A DNA stretch of 33,198 nucleotides, taken from Pseudomonadota bacterium (GTDB lineage: Bacteria > Pseudomonadota > Alphaproteobacteria > Acetobacterales > Acetobacteraceae). The DNA is taken from contig JAKAWQ010000043.1 in assembly GCA_021816925.1 (NCBI GenBank), positions 1-33,198 of the forward strand. The letters are read 5' to 3'. Positions 1 through 8,000 of the stretch are shown here, piece after piece (position 1 is the stretch's first letter; each line of letters starts with the position of its first letter). The translations under genes and the position numbers were made by a program. The notes under the pieces are model-generated. The model saw only the letters and a list, made by a program, of their open reading frames with translations. It searched no databases and was not told the origin of the DNA.

Positions 1-65
1 GGAACACAGGAAGCTTGAATCGAGTCCCCCGTGATCGCGTCAAACATAATTTTGCCGACAGGCAT
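1..65 (-). CDS. Possible start of an ORF running off the left edge
   Basis: An ATG at 65-63 overlaps the stop codon of the truncated methyltransferase in a TGATG arrangement, the usual geometry of translational coupling. The reading frame stays open for about 21 codons to the window edge and begins MPVGKIMFDAITGD. I do not recognise it. The upstream methyltransferase is truncated, so the overlap may be chance. The call rests only on the overlap and the open frame. Confidence 0.25.
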   Translation of the reverse strand, partial: MPVGKIMFDAITGDSIQASCV

Positions 66-484
66 CACTCGCCGCCGCTCTCAGCCTGGCCCCAGAGCGC
101 GCGCCGATACCCGGGATGAGCAGTTACGATCCAGGTGATGTGATTTTGGAGGAAGAACCCGACCTTGCGCAGCCGCACCACTAGCTCAAACGGCACATAC
201 GGCCGGCTGTTCGATCCCGCGATGTTCAGAAAGAAGGAGCCGTTTGGCTTCATCACGCCTTTGATGGCGAGAGACACGTCATACAGCCAATCGATATACT
301 CGGCTTCATCGCGCGAGTCCTCGTAGACGCCATACGCAAGGTTGAGGTTATAGGGCGGCGACGTGACCACCACATCGATGGAGTGCGCCCGCATGCCCTT
401 CATCACGGCGAGGCAATCGCCCAACTTGAGCGTCTGATCCGGGATCCGCTTGGTCACCACCAGCTCGTTTGTTCCGTCGAGCAT
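65..484 (-). pseudogene. Truncated site-specific DNA methyltransferase (N4/N6 type, N-terminal half)
   Basis: The 139-residue product begins with features of beta-class DNA amino-methyltransferases. It has a start region LKLGDCLAVMKGM, the catalytic motif IV TSPPYN at about residues 41-46, then KPNGSFFLNIAG and FFLQNHITWI. Family members are usually 250-350 residues and continue from HITWI into a target-recognition region and the SAM-binding FxGxG motif I. Here the similarity I recognise stops at about residue 119 (near base 128) and an unrelated tail of about 20 residues follows to a stop. Motif I and the target-recognition domain are absent, so it should not methylate DNA alone. I see no cognate restriction enzyme in the window. 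It reads as a remnant of a restriction-modification or orphan methylation gene broken by rearrangement. The start is an ATG at 484. Confidence 0.6.
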
Positions 485-697
485 GAGACCTCCGACTTCC
501 GCGTTTGGAGGCCCAGTACCCGAATAACTCCGTGCGTACCAGCCCGTAATTTGAGCCTCCAGCCCCGGCTACCCCCTCTCGGCAGCCGCCATTCGCCCAC
601 CTCGCCTCCGCTCCCCGCCTGGCGGAAGCGCTGCTTGCGGCCCTCGGCAATTGCTCACGGCGCGGGCCCTGTTCACCCTTTCCCCGCGGCGCGGCTG

Positions 698-716
698 ATG
701 TAAAACCCCTTTACAT
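698..716. promoter_or_regulatory. Palindromic operator over the tetR start codon (ATGTAAA-N5-TTTACAT)
   Basis: A perfect 7-bp inverted repeat with a 5-bp spacer lies at 698-704 and 710-716; its right arm includes the first two bases of the tetR ATG. TetR regulators commonly bind 15-20 bp palindromes at their own promoters, so autoregulation is likely. A second site with the same 7-5-7 geometry and one changed base per arm occurs at 1408-1426. No Shine-Dalgarno sequence is visible before the ATG, so the mRNA may have a very short leader. Confidence 0.5.
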
Positions 717-1371
717 GGCCTTCCCTCCCCGCCGCTCGGCCGAGCGCGACACTTACCATCACGGCAATCTGCGCGAGGCGCTGGTCGAGACGGTACTCAA
801 CCTGATCGGCAAATACGGGCCGGCGGGCTTCAGCTTTGCCGACGTCGCGCGCGCCGCCGGCGTGAGCCCGGCCGCCCCTTACCGCCATTTCCGCGACCGC
901 AATGCACTTTTGGCCGAAGTCGCGCGCCGCGGGTTCGAGCGTTTCGCGGCCGATCTCGAGGCGGCCTGGAACCACGGCGGCCCCAATCCGATGGCGGCCA
1001 TGGAGGCCTGCGGCCGCGCCTATCTCGCCTTTGCGCGGCGTGAGCCTGCTTCATTCGCCGCCATGTTCGGCCTCGGCGCCGCGCCCGAGGACGAGCCTGG
1101 GCTCAGCGCCGCCGCCGACCGGGCCTTCGGCGTCCTCCGCCGCGCCGCCGAGGCGATCTCGGCCACCTACCCTGGCCCCAACCGCCCGCCGGCGCTGATG
1201 GTCGCCCTTCATCTCTGGGCCGAGGCGCACGGCATCGCCTCGCTCTTTGTTGCTCCCGGCGCCCGCCTTGGCCAGCTTCCGATGTCGCCCGACGAGCTGC
1301 TGGAGGCCGCTCTCCTCATCTATCTCCAGGGCCTTGCCCTACCACCGGGCCGGAGCGGCGGCGGCGCCTGA
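715..1371 (+). CDS. TetR/AcrR family transcriptional regulator
   Basis: A 218-residue protein of normal TetR length. Residues 13-60 form the DNA-binding domain. They start with the YHHGNLREAL segment typical of the TetR subgroup with a WHG-type C-terminal domain, followed by the helix-turn-helix GFSFADVARAAGVSPAAPYRHF. The rest (about 70-205) is the helical ligand-binding and dimerisation region; the inducer cannot be read from sequence. The start is the ATG at 715, which overlaps a perfect palindrome at 698-716, suggesting autorepression. A related palindrome lies in front of the next gene (DUF2852, 1451), so that gene is probably its other target. The family call is secure. The regulon is inferred from the paired operators. 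Confidence 0.9.
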   Translation: MAFPPRRSAERDTYHHGNLREALVETVLNLIGKYGPAGFSFADVARAAGVSPAAPYRHFRDRNALLAEVARRGFERFAADLEAAWNHGGPNPMAAMEACGRAYLAFARREPASFAAMFGLGAAPEDEPGLSAAADRAFGVLRRAAEAISATYPGPNRPPALMVALHLWAEAHGIASLFVAPGARLGQLPMSPDELLEAALLIYLQGLALPPGRSGGGA

Positions 1372-1390
1372 CGGGCGCGGCAGACAGGGC

Positions 1391-1418
1391 TTGCGTTCCC
1401 GCCGTGAATGTGAATAAC
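1391..1418 (+). promoter_or_regulatory. Candidate promoter of the DUF2852 gene
   Basis: A -35-like TTGCGT (1391-1396) and a -10-like AATAAC (1413-1418) are separated by 16 bp. The -10 element lies inside the inverted repeat at 1406-1428, so repressor binding there would block polymerase. Both hexamers are imperfect. Confidence 0.35.
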
Positions 1419-1428
1419 ATTCACATTC
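1406..1428. promoter_or_regulatory. Palindromic operator before the DUF2852 gene
   Basis: A perfect 10-bp inverted repeat (GAATGTGAAT / ATTCACATTC) with a 3-bp spacer ends 22 bp before the ATG at 1451. Inside it the core 1408-1426 reads ATGTGAA-N5-TTCACAT, the same 7-5-7 layout as the site at the tetR start (ATGTAAA-N5-TTTACAT). The shared consensus ATGTRAA-N5-TTYACAT suggests that the neighbouring TetR protein binds both. Confidence 0.55.
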
Positions 1429-1450
1429 TTTGGGCCGCGGGAGGTCACGC

Positions 1451-1885
1451 ATGTTTCTTCTCGAAAAGATCGACTCGATCGGCCGGCCGGCCTGGATCGC
1501 ACTGACCATCCTCGGGTTCTGGATTGCCTGGCCACTTGGCTTGGCGACGCTCGTGTTCGTTGCACTGAGCGGGCGGTTCCGGGGCGTTTCCTGCTCGGCA
1601 CCCGGCCGCTGGTACAACACCGCCAACTCGGATGCCGGGCGGCGCGGCTGCGGCTGGCGCTGGCGCGGCCGCCACGCCCAGGGCCGCTATTCGGCCAGCG
1701 GCAACTCGGCCTTCGACGAGTACCGCGCGGAAACCCTCCGCCGGCTCGAGGACGAGCAGCGCGAGTTCGTCGAGTACCTCGAGCGGCTGCGCAAAGCCAA
1801 GGACCGCGCCGAGTTCGACCAGTTCATGTCCGAGCGCCGCAACCGCCCCGAGCCGCCGCCTGCGGCCGCCCCCGAAGCCGGTTAG
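1451..1885 (+). CDS. DUF2852 domain-containing membrane protein
   Basis: A 144-residue protein starting MFLLEKIDSIGRPAW. One or two membrane-spanning stretches cover residues 13-40 (ALTILGFWIAWPLGLATLVF). A Gly/Arg-rich linker follows, then a charged helical C-terminus of about 45 residues (FDEYRAETLRRLEDEQREF onward) likely to form a coiled coil. This is the layout of the DUF2852 family, common in alphaproteobacteria and without an assigned function. The ATG at 1451 is preceded by GGGAGG at good spacing. An upstream in-frame start is less likely because it would sit between the operator and this ribosome-binding site. The gene lies 79 bp after tetR on the same strand but has its own palindrome, pointing to separate, repressor-controlled expression. 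Confidence 0.85.
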   Translation: MFLLEKIDSIGRPAWIALTILGFWIAWPLGLATLVFVALSGRFRGVSCSAPGRWYNTANSDAGRRGCGWRWRGRHAQGRYSASGNSAFDEYRAETLRRLEDEQREFVEYLERLRKAKDRAEFDQFMSERRNRPEPPPAAAPEAG

Positions 1886-1915
1886 GCTCCTGCCCGGCCC
1901 GTAAAGCTCTCGAAC

Positions 1916-1960
1916 CTTCTCCGCCCGATGAAATCGGGGGGAGAGGGCAGGGTGAGGGGG
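1916..1960 (+). repeat. REP-like intergenic hairpin repeat, copy 1
   Basis: A stem of about 14 bp with one mismatch (1916-1929 pairing with 1933-1946, GAA loop) is followed by a tail GAGAGGGCAGGGTGAGGG. The same kind of stem and tail occurs at 22619-22651. This resembles the short dispersed repeats whose reverse translation gives the familiar TLSxxE-type junk peptides in many GC-rich proteobacterial genomes. It lies between the DUF2852 gene and the next gene and could also attenuate transcription. Confidence 0.5.
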
Positions 1961-2079
1961 TGGATCCCAGCGCACTCGGGCCGCCCCGTCGCCCGCCTTG
2001 CCCCGCGGGTTCGCACCCCTCTTCGCTTCCGGGCCCGCTCCGCAATTCCGTTCAGGCGCGATCTGCTCTACTCAACGCC

Positions 2080-3465
2080 ATGGCCCAAACCCATTCCCTC
2101 GACGGCCTGATGGCGTGGAGCCGCCGGGCCGAATGGAACCAGCGCTTCAAAGAGACGCTCGCCCGCCATCTCGGCGCCGCTTGCGAGAAATTCTCGGTCT
2201 CCCCCGAGGACCTTTCCGACATCCTCGGCCCGATGGCCGCGAGCGTCTTCGGCTGCGCCTTCGAGAATTTCCTCACCCTGGAAGAGGACGGCCACAACGT
2301 CGTGGACGATTATCTCAGGCGACGCGGCTGGAAGGAGGGCGCTTCCGCCCGTGCCTACATCGAGGGGCTTCGCCGATCGGTGATGAGCCTCTACGAGGCG
2401 AGCGACATCGTGCCCGGCCAGTCGGTGATGGTGCGCGATCTCGTGCGCGGCGGCGATCCCGTGCTCATCACCGAACGCACCGCCACGCACGCGCTCCGCA
2501 AATGGGACCGGCTCGCCGGGCGCCTGGTTTCGATCGGTGGGGAAACGGTCTTCTCGGGCGGCCTGCTGTCCTTCGACCGTGACCTCGCCGACAAGGTGCT
2601 CGCCTCCTTGAAGCGTGTCACCCGTCGCGCCCGGACGGAGATCCGCCGCACCATGCGCGAGGCGGGCAGCGCGATCGACGAGGCCATGCTGCGCGAGGAG
2701 ACGAGCGAGACGGCGCTCCTTTGCAAATCCGCCTTCCTCATCACCAATGTCTGGCTCGACGATGCGCTCCGGCGCGCCCTTTCCCCAAGCATGCCCAAGC
2801 TCAGCAACAGCGAGGGCGATCCGCTTCTTTTCCTCACCGCGCACTATCCGCTCCACCCCGGCGCCACGCCGGCGGCCGTGCGCGAGCGGCTCGCGACTCT
2901 TTCCTCGCTTCGCCCGGCGGGCGACGATTTCTGGAACTGGCTCGCCGAGCCCGGTACGCGCCCCGTCCCGCCGCGTACCGGCCAGAGCTTCATCACGACG
3001 ATGGACGACGGCACGCTCGTTCTCGGCAATGTCGAGCTCAAGCCGCGGAAGATAACGCTCGGCGTGAATTCCGAGCGCCGCCTCGAGCGCGGCCGCGCGC
3101 TGATCGAACCCGTGCTCGCCGGCCTGATCGGCGAGCCGAAGATCGTGACCGAAACTCCCGCCCAGCTCATGGCCCGGGGGCCAAGGGAAGCGCCCAAGCA
3201 CGATCTTTCACCCGACGAGGAACGCCGAATCGTCCTCGCCCGCCTCGATCAGCACTATCGGGCGACACTCGGATCGCCCGTCCCCGCCCTCGGCAACCTC
3301 TCGCCCCGCGAGGCCGCGCGCACGGCCCAGGGCCGTGCCAAAGTCGTCGAGTGGCTCAAGCTGCTTGAGAACCACGCCTCGCACGCAGATCCCGAGAGTC
3401 CGATCGGATCGCACGACTTCGCCTGGCTCTGGGAAGATCTCGGCCTCTCCGATCAGCGGCGGTAG
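2080..3465 (+). CDS. Unrecognised 461-residue protein with a possible MbcA/ParS/Xre-antitoxin-like tail
   Basis: The product starts MAQTHSLDGLMAWSRR and appears soluble, with no signal peptide or membrane segment. I do not recognise residues 1-390. They are mixed charged helix, with a segment at about 100-170 (DIVPGQSVMVRDLVRGGDPV onward) that looks like a small beta domain. Residues about 395-461, LGSPVPALGNLSPREAARTA followed by VVEWLKLLENH, resemble the C-terminal domain of MbcA/ParS/Xre antitoxin-type proteins (DUF2384), in which a PVPALGxxTPxEA motif is typical. That is a motif-level impression only, and the protein is far too long for a classical antitoxin. The frame is open upstream to 1960, but that part overlaps the REP-like repeat and is low complexity. 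The ATG at 2080 is the better start, although no strong ribosome-binding site is visible. Confidence 0.72.
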   Translation: MAQTHSLDGLMAWSRRAEWNQRFKETLARHLGAACEKFSVSPEDLSDILGPMAASVFGCAFENFLTLEEDGHNVVDDYLRRRGWKEGASARAYIEGLRRSVMSLYEASDIVPGQSVMVRDLVRGGDPVLITERTATHALRKWDRLAGRLVSIGGETVFSGGLLSFDRDLADKVLASLKRVTRRARTEIRRTMREAGSAIDEAMLREETSETALLCKSAFLITNVWLDDALRRALSPSMPKLSNSEGDPLLFLTAHYPLHPGATPAAVRERLATLSSLRPAGDDFWNWLAEPGTRPVPPRTGQSFITTMDDGTLVLGNVELKPRKITLGVNSERRLERGRALIEPVLAGLIGEPKIVTETPAQLMARGPREAPKHDLSPDEERRIVLARLDQHYRATLGSPVPALGNLSPREAARTAQGRAKVVEWLKLLENHASHADPESPIGSHDFAWLWEDLGLSDQRR

Positions 3466-3633
3466 GGGCGGCATTTCTCGCGATGAGCAGGGCAGGGGAT
3501 GTACGACTGCACTGCTGCCCGGGTGCCCGGCGTCTCCGCTCGCGCATGTCCGATGAAGTCTTGCGGAAGAGCCCCGCTCCGGGTCGAGATCGGCCGTCGG
3601 ATCGAGCGGCCGCCGTGAAACTTTGCCGGCCTC

Positions 3634-3935
3634 TCAACCCGCCGCCGGCATCACGTTCTCGCGGAACATGAGATAGAGCACCGGAATTACGAGCATCGTC
3701 TGCAGCGTCGAGGAAAGAAGCCCGAACAGGACCGAGATCGCCGGGCCCGGGATGACCGGGTCGGTGATGATCGCAGCCGCGCCGATCATCGCCATCACCG
3801 TGAAGGACGCGCGGAACAGCCAGTGGCCCGGAACGATTCCAACCACCGCCGCCATGAACGCCGCTCCGCCGCCGCGGAACGTCCTCAAGGCAGTCCCCTA
3901 CTCGCCCTTGCAGAGCGGCGAAGCCAGCCCCGCGC
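3634..3935 (-). pseudogene. Decayed C-terminal fragment of an RND efflux permease
   Basis: The minus strand encodes about 84 residues from LRTFRGGGAAFMAAVVGI to FRENVMPAAG. About three quarters match the C-terminus of the intact RND pump at 5083-8295 (63 of 84 by hand alignment). Relative to that gene it lacks two internal blocks, one of 84 bp and one of 162 bp, both in frame. Each maps to a pair of short direct repeats in the intact copy. Further 5' the homology continues weakly to about 3935, but a TGG tryptophan codon has become TAG at 3898-3900. With the membrane segments deleted and a nonsense codon it cannot be a transporter. It is a relic of a tandem or dispersed RND duplication, now separated from the intact gene by the DUF6295 and dienelactone hydrolase genes. 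Confidence 0.85.
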
Positions 3936-3956
3936 TGATCGGATGCAAGACGTCCC

Positions 3957-4235
3957 TCACAGGCGGCGTAGGCGCGCGGTTTCCTCCATCTCGGCCGCCG
4001 CGATTGCCCTGGCCAGCGCCTCGCTCAGCGCCTTGGCCGACCGCAGCGTGAGCTCCACCGCCGCCCGCGCGCCAGGCCCGAATGCGGCATTGACGAAGTC
4101 GATGGCGATCGCCTCTTCCAGCAGAGCGTGGTGCGGATGGTCGTAGGACACCACCGCGTTCGTCAGCTTGAACCACCCGCCGTCGCCCTTGCCGGCACCC
4201 TCCGCGCCAATAATCTCAACGATCGAGGTACACAT
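3957..4235 (-). CDS. DUF6295 family protein
   Basis: A 92-residue protein starting MCTSIVEIIGAEGAGKGDGG. The sequence WFKLTNAVVSYDHPHHALLE, with its YDHPxHAxxE core, followed by IDFVNAAFGPGARAAVEL, matches what I know of the small conserved DUF6295 family of unassigned function. Start: ATG at 4235, 7 bp after the stop of the dienelactone hydrolase gene, so the two are almost certainly cotranscribed and coupled. The frame is open further upstream, but that extension is antisense-like sequence inside the hydrolase gene. Its His-rich YDHPHH motif could bind metal, but that is a guess. It is the last intact gene of the minus-strand run that starts at the sulfide regulator. Confidence 0.85.
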   Translation of the reverse strand: MCTSIVEIIGAEGAGKGDGGWFKLTNAVVSYDHPHHALLEEAIAIDFVNAAFGPGARAAVELTLRSAKALSEALARAIAAAEMEETARLRRL

Positions 4236-4242
4236 GCCCGTG

Positions 4243-4989
4243 TCAGGCGGCCAGGTGCTTGTGCAGGAATGAGAACACCTTTCCCCAGCCGTCGAGCGCT
4301 TGCTCCACTCGATACATCGGCCGGTCGTAATAGAAGAAGCCGTGTCCGGCGCCGTCGTAGCGGTGAAACTCGTACTCCTTCCCGTACTTCTTGAGCTCGG
4401 CATCGTGCCGGTCCACCTGCTCGGGCGTCGGGGCGCGATCCTCATTGCCGAACAGGCCGAGCAGAGGACAGGAGAGGTTCCCGGTCAACTCGATCGGGGC
4501 GACGGGCTGCTTCGCCGTCAGCTCCTCCTTGCTCATCACCACCCTCCCGCCCCAAAGATCGACGGCGGCATCGATGCTCTTCGTGTGACAGGCGAACAGA
4601 AAACTGTGCCGGCCGCCCGAGCAGGTACCGAGCACGCCGACCTTGCCATTGAGGAAGGGCTGAGCGCGCAGCCAAGCCACCGCGCCTTCGGTGTCGCCGA
4701 TCACCCGCGCGTCGGCGACGCCGCCTTCGGCGCGCACCTTGGCGGCAACATCATCGGCTTTGCCAACGCCCGCGCGGTGATAAAGGTTATGGCTGATCGC
4801 CGCGTAGCCGTGATGCGCGAATTTGCGGGTGGTCTCGCGGTACCACTCGTCCCACCCGGGCGCATGGTGGATCAGCACGATGCCCGGGAACGGACCCGGG
4901 CCCAATGGCCGTGCGACATAAGCCGAGATCGGCTCGTTCTTGTCGCCGTTGATCGAGATGGTCTCCGCAATCATCCCTTCATAGGCCAT
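4243..4989 (-). CDS. Dienelactone hydrolase family protein
   Basis: A 248-residue alpha/beta hydrolase of normal family length. The nucleophile motif is GTCSGGRHS with Cys123, the Cys nucleophile characteristic of dienelactone hydrolases rather than the Ser of most esterases. The acid is probably Asp184 (GNEDRAPTPEQ) and the base His216 (GAGHGFF). Classical members open dienelactone to maleylacetate in chloroaromatic breakdown, but most genomic homologues act on unknown esters or lactones, so the substrate is open. Cytoplasmic, with no signal peptide. Start: ATG at 4989 (MAYEGMIAET), preceded by GAGGGGGCG; an upstream in-frame start would add 21 atypical residues. It is followed 7 bp later by the DUF6295 gene. 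It lies 93 bp beyond the RND pump stop, between the intact RND gene and its remnant. Confidence 0.9.
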   Translation of the reverse strand: MAYEGMIAETISINGDKNEPISAYVARPLGPGPFPGIVLIHHAPGWDEWYRETTRKFAHHGYAAISHNLYHRAGVGKADDVAAKVRAEGGVADARVIGDTEGAVAWLRAQPFLNGKVGVLGTCSGGRHSFLFACHTKSIDAAVDLWGGRVVMSKEELTAKQPVAPIELTGNLSCPLLGLFGNEDRAPTPEQVDRHDAELKKYGKEYEFHRYDGAGHGFFYYDRPMYRVEQALDGWGKVFSFLHKHLAA

Positions 4990-5082
4990 CCTCGCCCCCT
5001 CTCCGGTACAACAAGCGATAACCGCTACCACTCCGTGCCATCGTCCCGCCATTGGGGATGCGACGCCATCAGCCGCAACCCG

Positions 5083-8000
5083 TCAACGCCCAGCCGGCAT
5101 CACGTTCTCGCGGAACACGATGTAGATCGCCGGAATCACGAGCACCGTCAGCAGCGTCGAGGACAAGAGCCCGAACAGGAGCGAGATTGCCAGGCCCTGG
5201 AAGATGGGATCGGTGATGATCGCGGCCGCACCGATCATCGCCGAAAGCGCGGTCAGCAGGATGGGGCGGAAGCGAATCGCCCCGGCCGTAATGCAGCATT
5301 GCCGCATCGTCATGCCCTCGAGCGCGCCATGGCGGATGAAATCGATCAGCAAAATCGAGTTGCGCACGATGATGCCGGCGAGCGCAATGAACCCGATCAT
5401 CGAGGTCGCCGTGAAGGGCGCGTGGAACAACCAGTGACCCGGAACAATGCCGATCAGCGTCAGCGGAATCGGCGTCAGCACGACAAGCGGCACCTTGAAG
5501 CTCTTGAACTGCGCCACCACGAGCAGATAAATGCCGACGAGCGCCGCCATGAAGGCCGCGCCGAGATCGCGGAACGTCCGCAAGGTCGTTTCCCACTCGC
5601 CGGTCCAAAGCAGCGCGGGCCTCGCGTCGCTGGTCGGCTGGCCGGCGAGGCGGATCAGCGGACGCGGCAGCTTGCCCCAGTTGTGCTCGCCGACCAGCTT
5701 GTCCACCGCGAGCATGCCGTAGATCGGCGCTTCAAATTTTCCGGCGAGCTCGGCCATCACCATATCGGTGAAATGCCCGTCGCGGCGGAAGATCACCGGC
5801 GAGCCCTCCTCCTTCTTCGCGCGGACCACTTGGCCGAGTTCCACCACCGCCTTGCTGCCCGGCACGGTGTTCGCCGCAACCGGTGTCGCCGCCAGCCGCG
5901 AATTCCACGAAAGCGCGCGGTTCGGCAGGCCGACCGCGATCTCGATCGGCAGCCGCTCGGCGCCACGGTGCGAGTAGCCGACCGGAACTCCGCCGAAAAG
6001 CGCCTGGATCGTGTCGTACACGTCGGATTGCCGCACGCCGAAGAATTCGAGCCGCCCCTGGTCTATCGAGAGGCGCAACCGCGGCTGCGGCAGACCCCAG
6101 CTGTCGTGCACATCGACGATGAACGGCACCTTTTCGAAGAGCTTCTTCACCTCCTCGGCCACGGCTCGCCGGGTCTTGTAGTTGGGCCCGTAGATCTCGG
6201 CGAGCAGCGTCGCAAGCTCCGGCGGTCCGGGCGGCGTCTCGACCACCTGCACCGTCGCCCCCTTGGGCAGCGGAAGGTCCGCAACGAGCCGGCGCCTGAG
6301 ATCGATCGCGATCGCATGGCTCTGCCGCGCACGCTCGCCACGCGGGGAAAGCTCGATCTGGAGCTGTCCTTGATAAGGCGCGGTCCTGAGATAGTAATGC
6401 CTCACCAGACCGTTGAAATCGAACGGCGCCGGCGTTCCCGCATAGACCTGCATCGCGCGCACCTCCGGCACCGTCTCGGCGATGCGCGCCGCGGCGAAGA
6501 GCTTCTGCTCGGTCACCTCAAGGGAGGCACCCAGCGGCAGATCGAGCAGCACCGACAGCTCTGACTTGTTGTCGAACGGCAACAGCTTGACCGTCACCGC
6601 CTCCGTATAGAAGAGAACACAGGCCGCAACCGTTGCAATTCCGACCGCGGCAAGGAAAAGCGCCGCCCGCCGCCGCGTGGCCAAAATTGGTGTCGCGACG
6701 CGACGGTAGAGCCGCCCGAGCCGCCCCTCGCCATGCACGTGCGCCTCGGCCACCGGCGCGGTGCCGCCGGGCGCCAGCCTCAGCATCAGCCAGGGCGCGA
6801 TCATCATCGCAACGAAGAAGGAGAACACCATCGCCGCTGACGCGTTCACCGGGATCGGCGCCATGTAGGGGCCCATCAGCCCGGAGACGAACAGCATCGG
6901 TAAGAGCGCGGCGATCACCGCAAGAGTCGCCACGATCGTCGGGTTGCCGACTTCGGCCACCGCCTCGATCACCGCGCCAAGCCGCGTACGCCCGTCGCGC
7001 ATCGCCCAATGGCGGGAAATGTTCTCCACCACGACGATCGCGTCATCCACCAGGATCCCGATCGCAAAAATCAGCGCAAACAGGCTCACCCGGTTGAGCG
7101 TGTAGCCCATCACGTCGGAGGCGAAGAGCGTAAGCAGGATCGTCGTCGGAATGGTGACCAGCGTCACCACGGCCTCGCGCCAGCCGATCGCAAGCGCGAT
7201 CAGGAGGACGATCGAGACCGTGGCCAGGCCAAGGTGGAACAGAAGATCATTGGCCTTCGCATTGGCCGAGCGGCCATAGTCGCGCGTCACCATCACTTGC
7301 ACGTCAGGCGGGATCAGCCGGCCTTCGAGCCCGTGCACCATGCTCCGGATATTCTCCGCCACCACCACCGCGTTCGATCCGGCGCGCTTGGCGAGCGCGA
7401 TGCTCACGGCCGGCGTGGTGTGCCACGCCCCTCCTGCCTTGCCGATGTTCCAGACCCCGTTCTGCCGCGGCGCCGGACCGACAACCACCTTGGCGACGTC
7501 GTTCACATAGACGGGCCGGCCGTCGCGCGTCTTGATGAGCAAGAGGCCGATATCCGGCACGCCGCGCAGCGTCTGGCCTGCGGCGACGGTGTATTGCCTG
7601 CCGGTGTCCTGCACGGAGCCGGCAACGAACGACTGGTTGGCACCCGCCACCCGCGCCACCAGGTCCTGCAGCGTCACCCCGTAAAGCGAGAGCTTCTCCG
7701 GGTTCGGCTCGACGCGGATCTCGTCGGATGCCACGCCGGAAATATAGCTGAGGCCGACGTTCGGCACCTTGATCAGATCCGTCTGGAGCCTCTCCGCCAA
7801 CCGGTAAAGATCCATCTGGTTCCAGTGCCGCGCCGCATCCTGCTTCGGCGTCAGTGTCAGCACCACGATTGCCACGTCGTTGATGCCGCGCCCGACAACG
7901 CGTGGCTTCGGAATGCCAAGCGGAATCCGGTTGTAGTTGGCGCGCAGCTTCTCATCCACGCGCTCAACCGCGACACTCTCCCGCGTGCCGACCACGAAGC

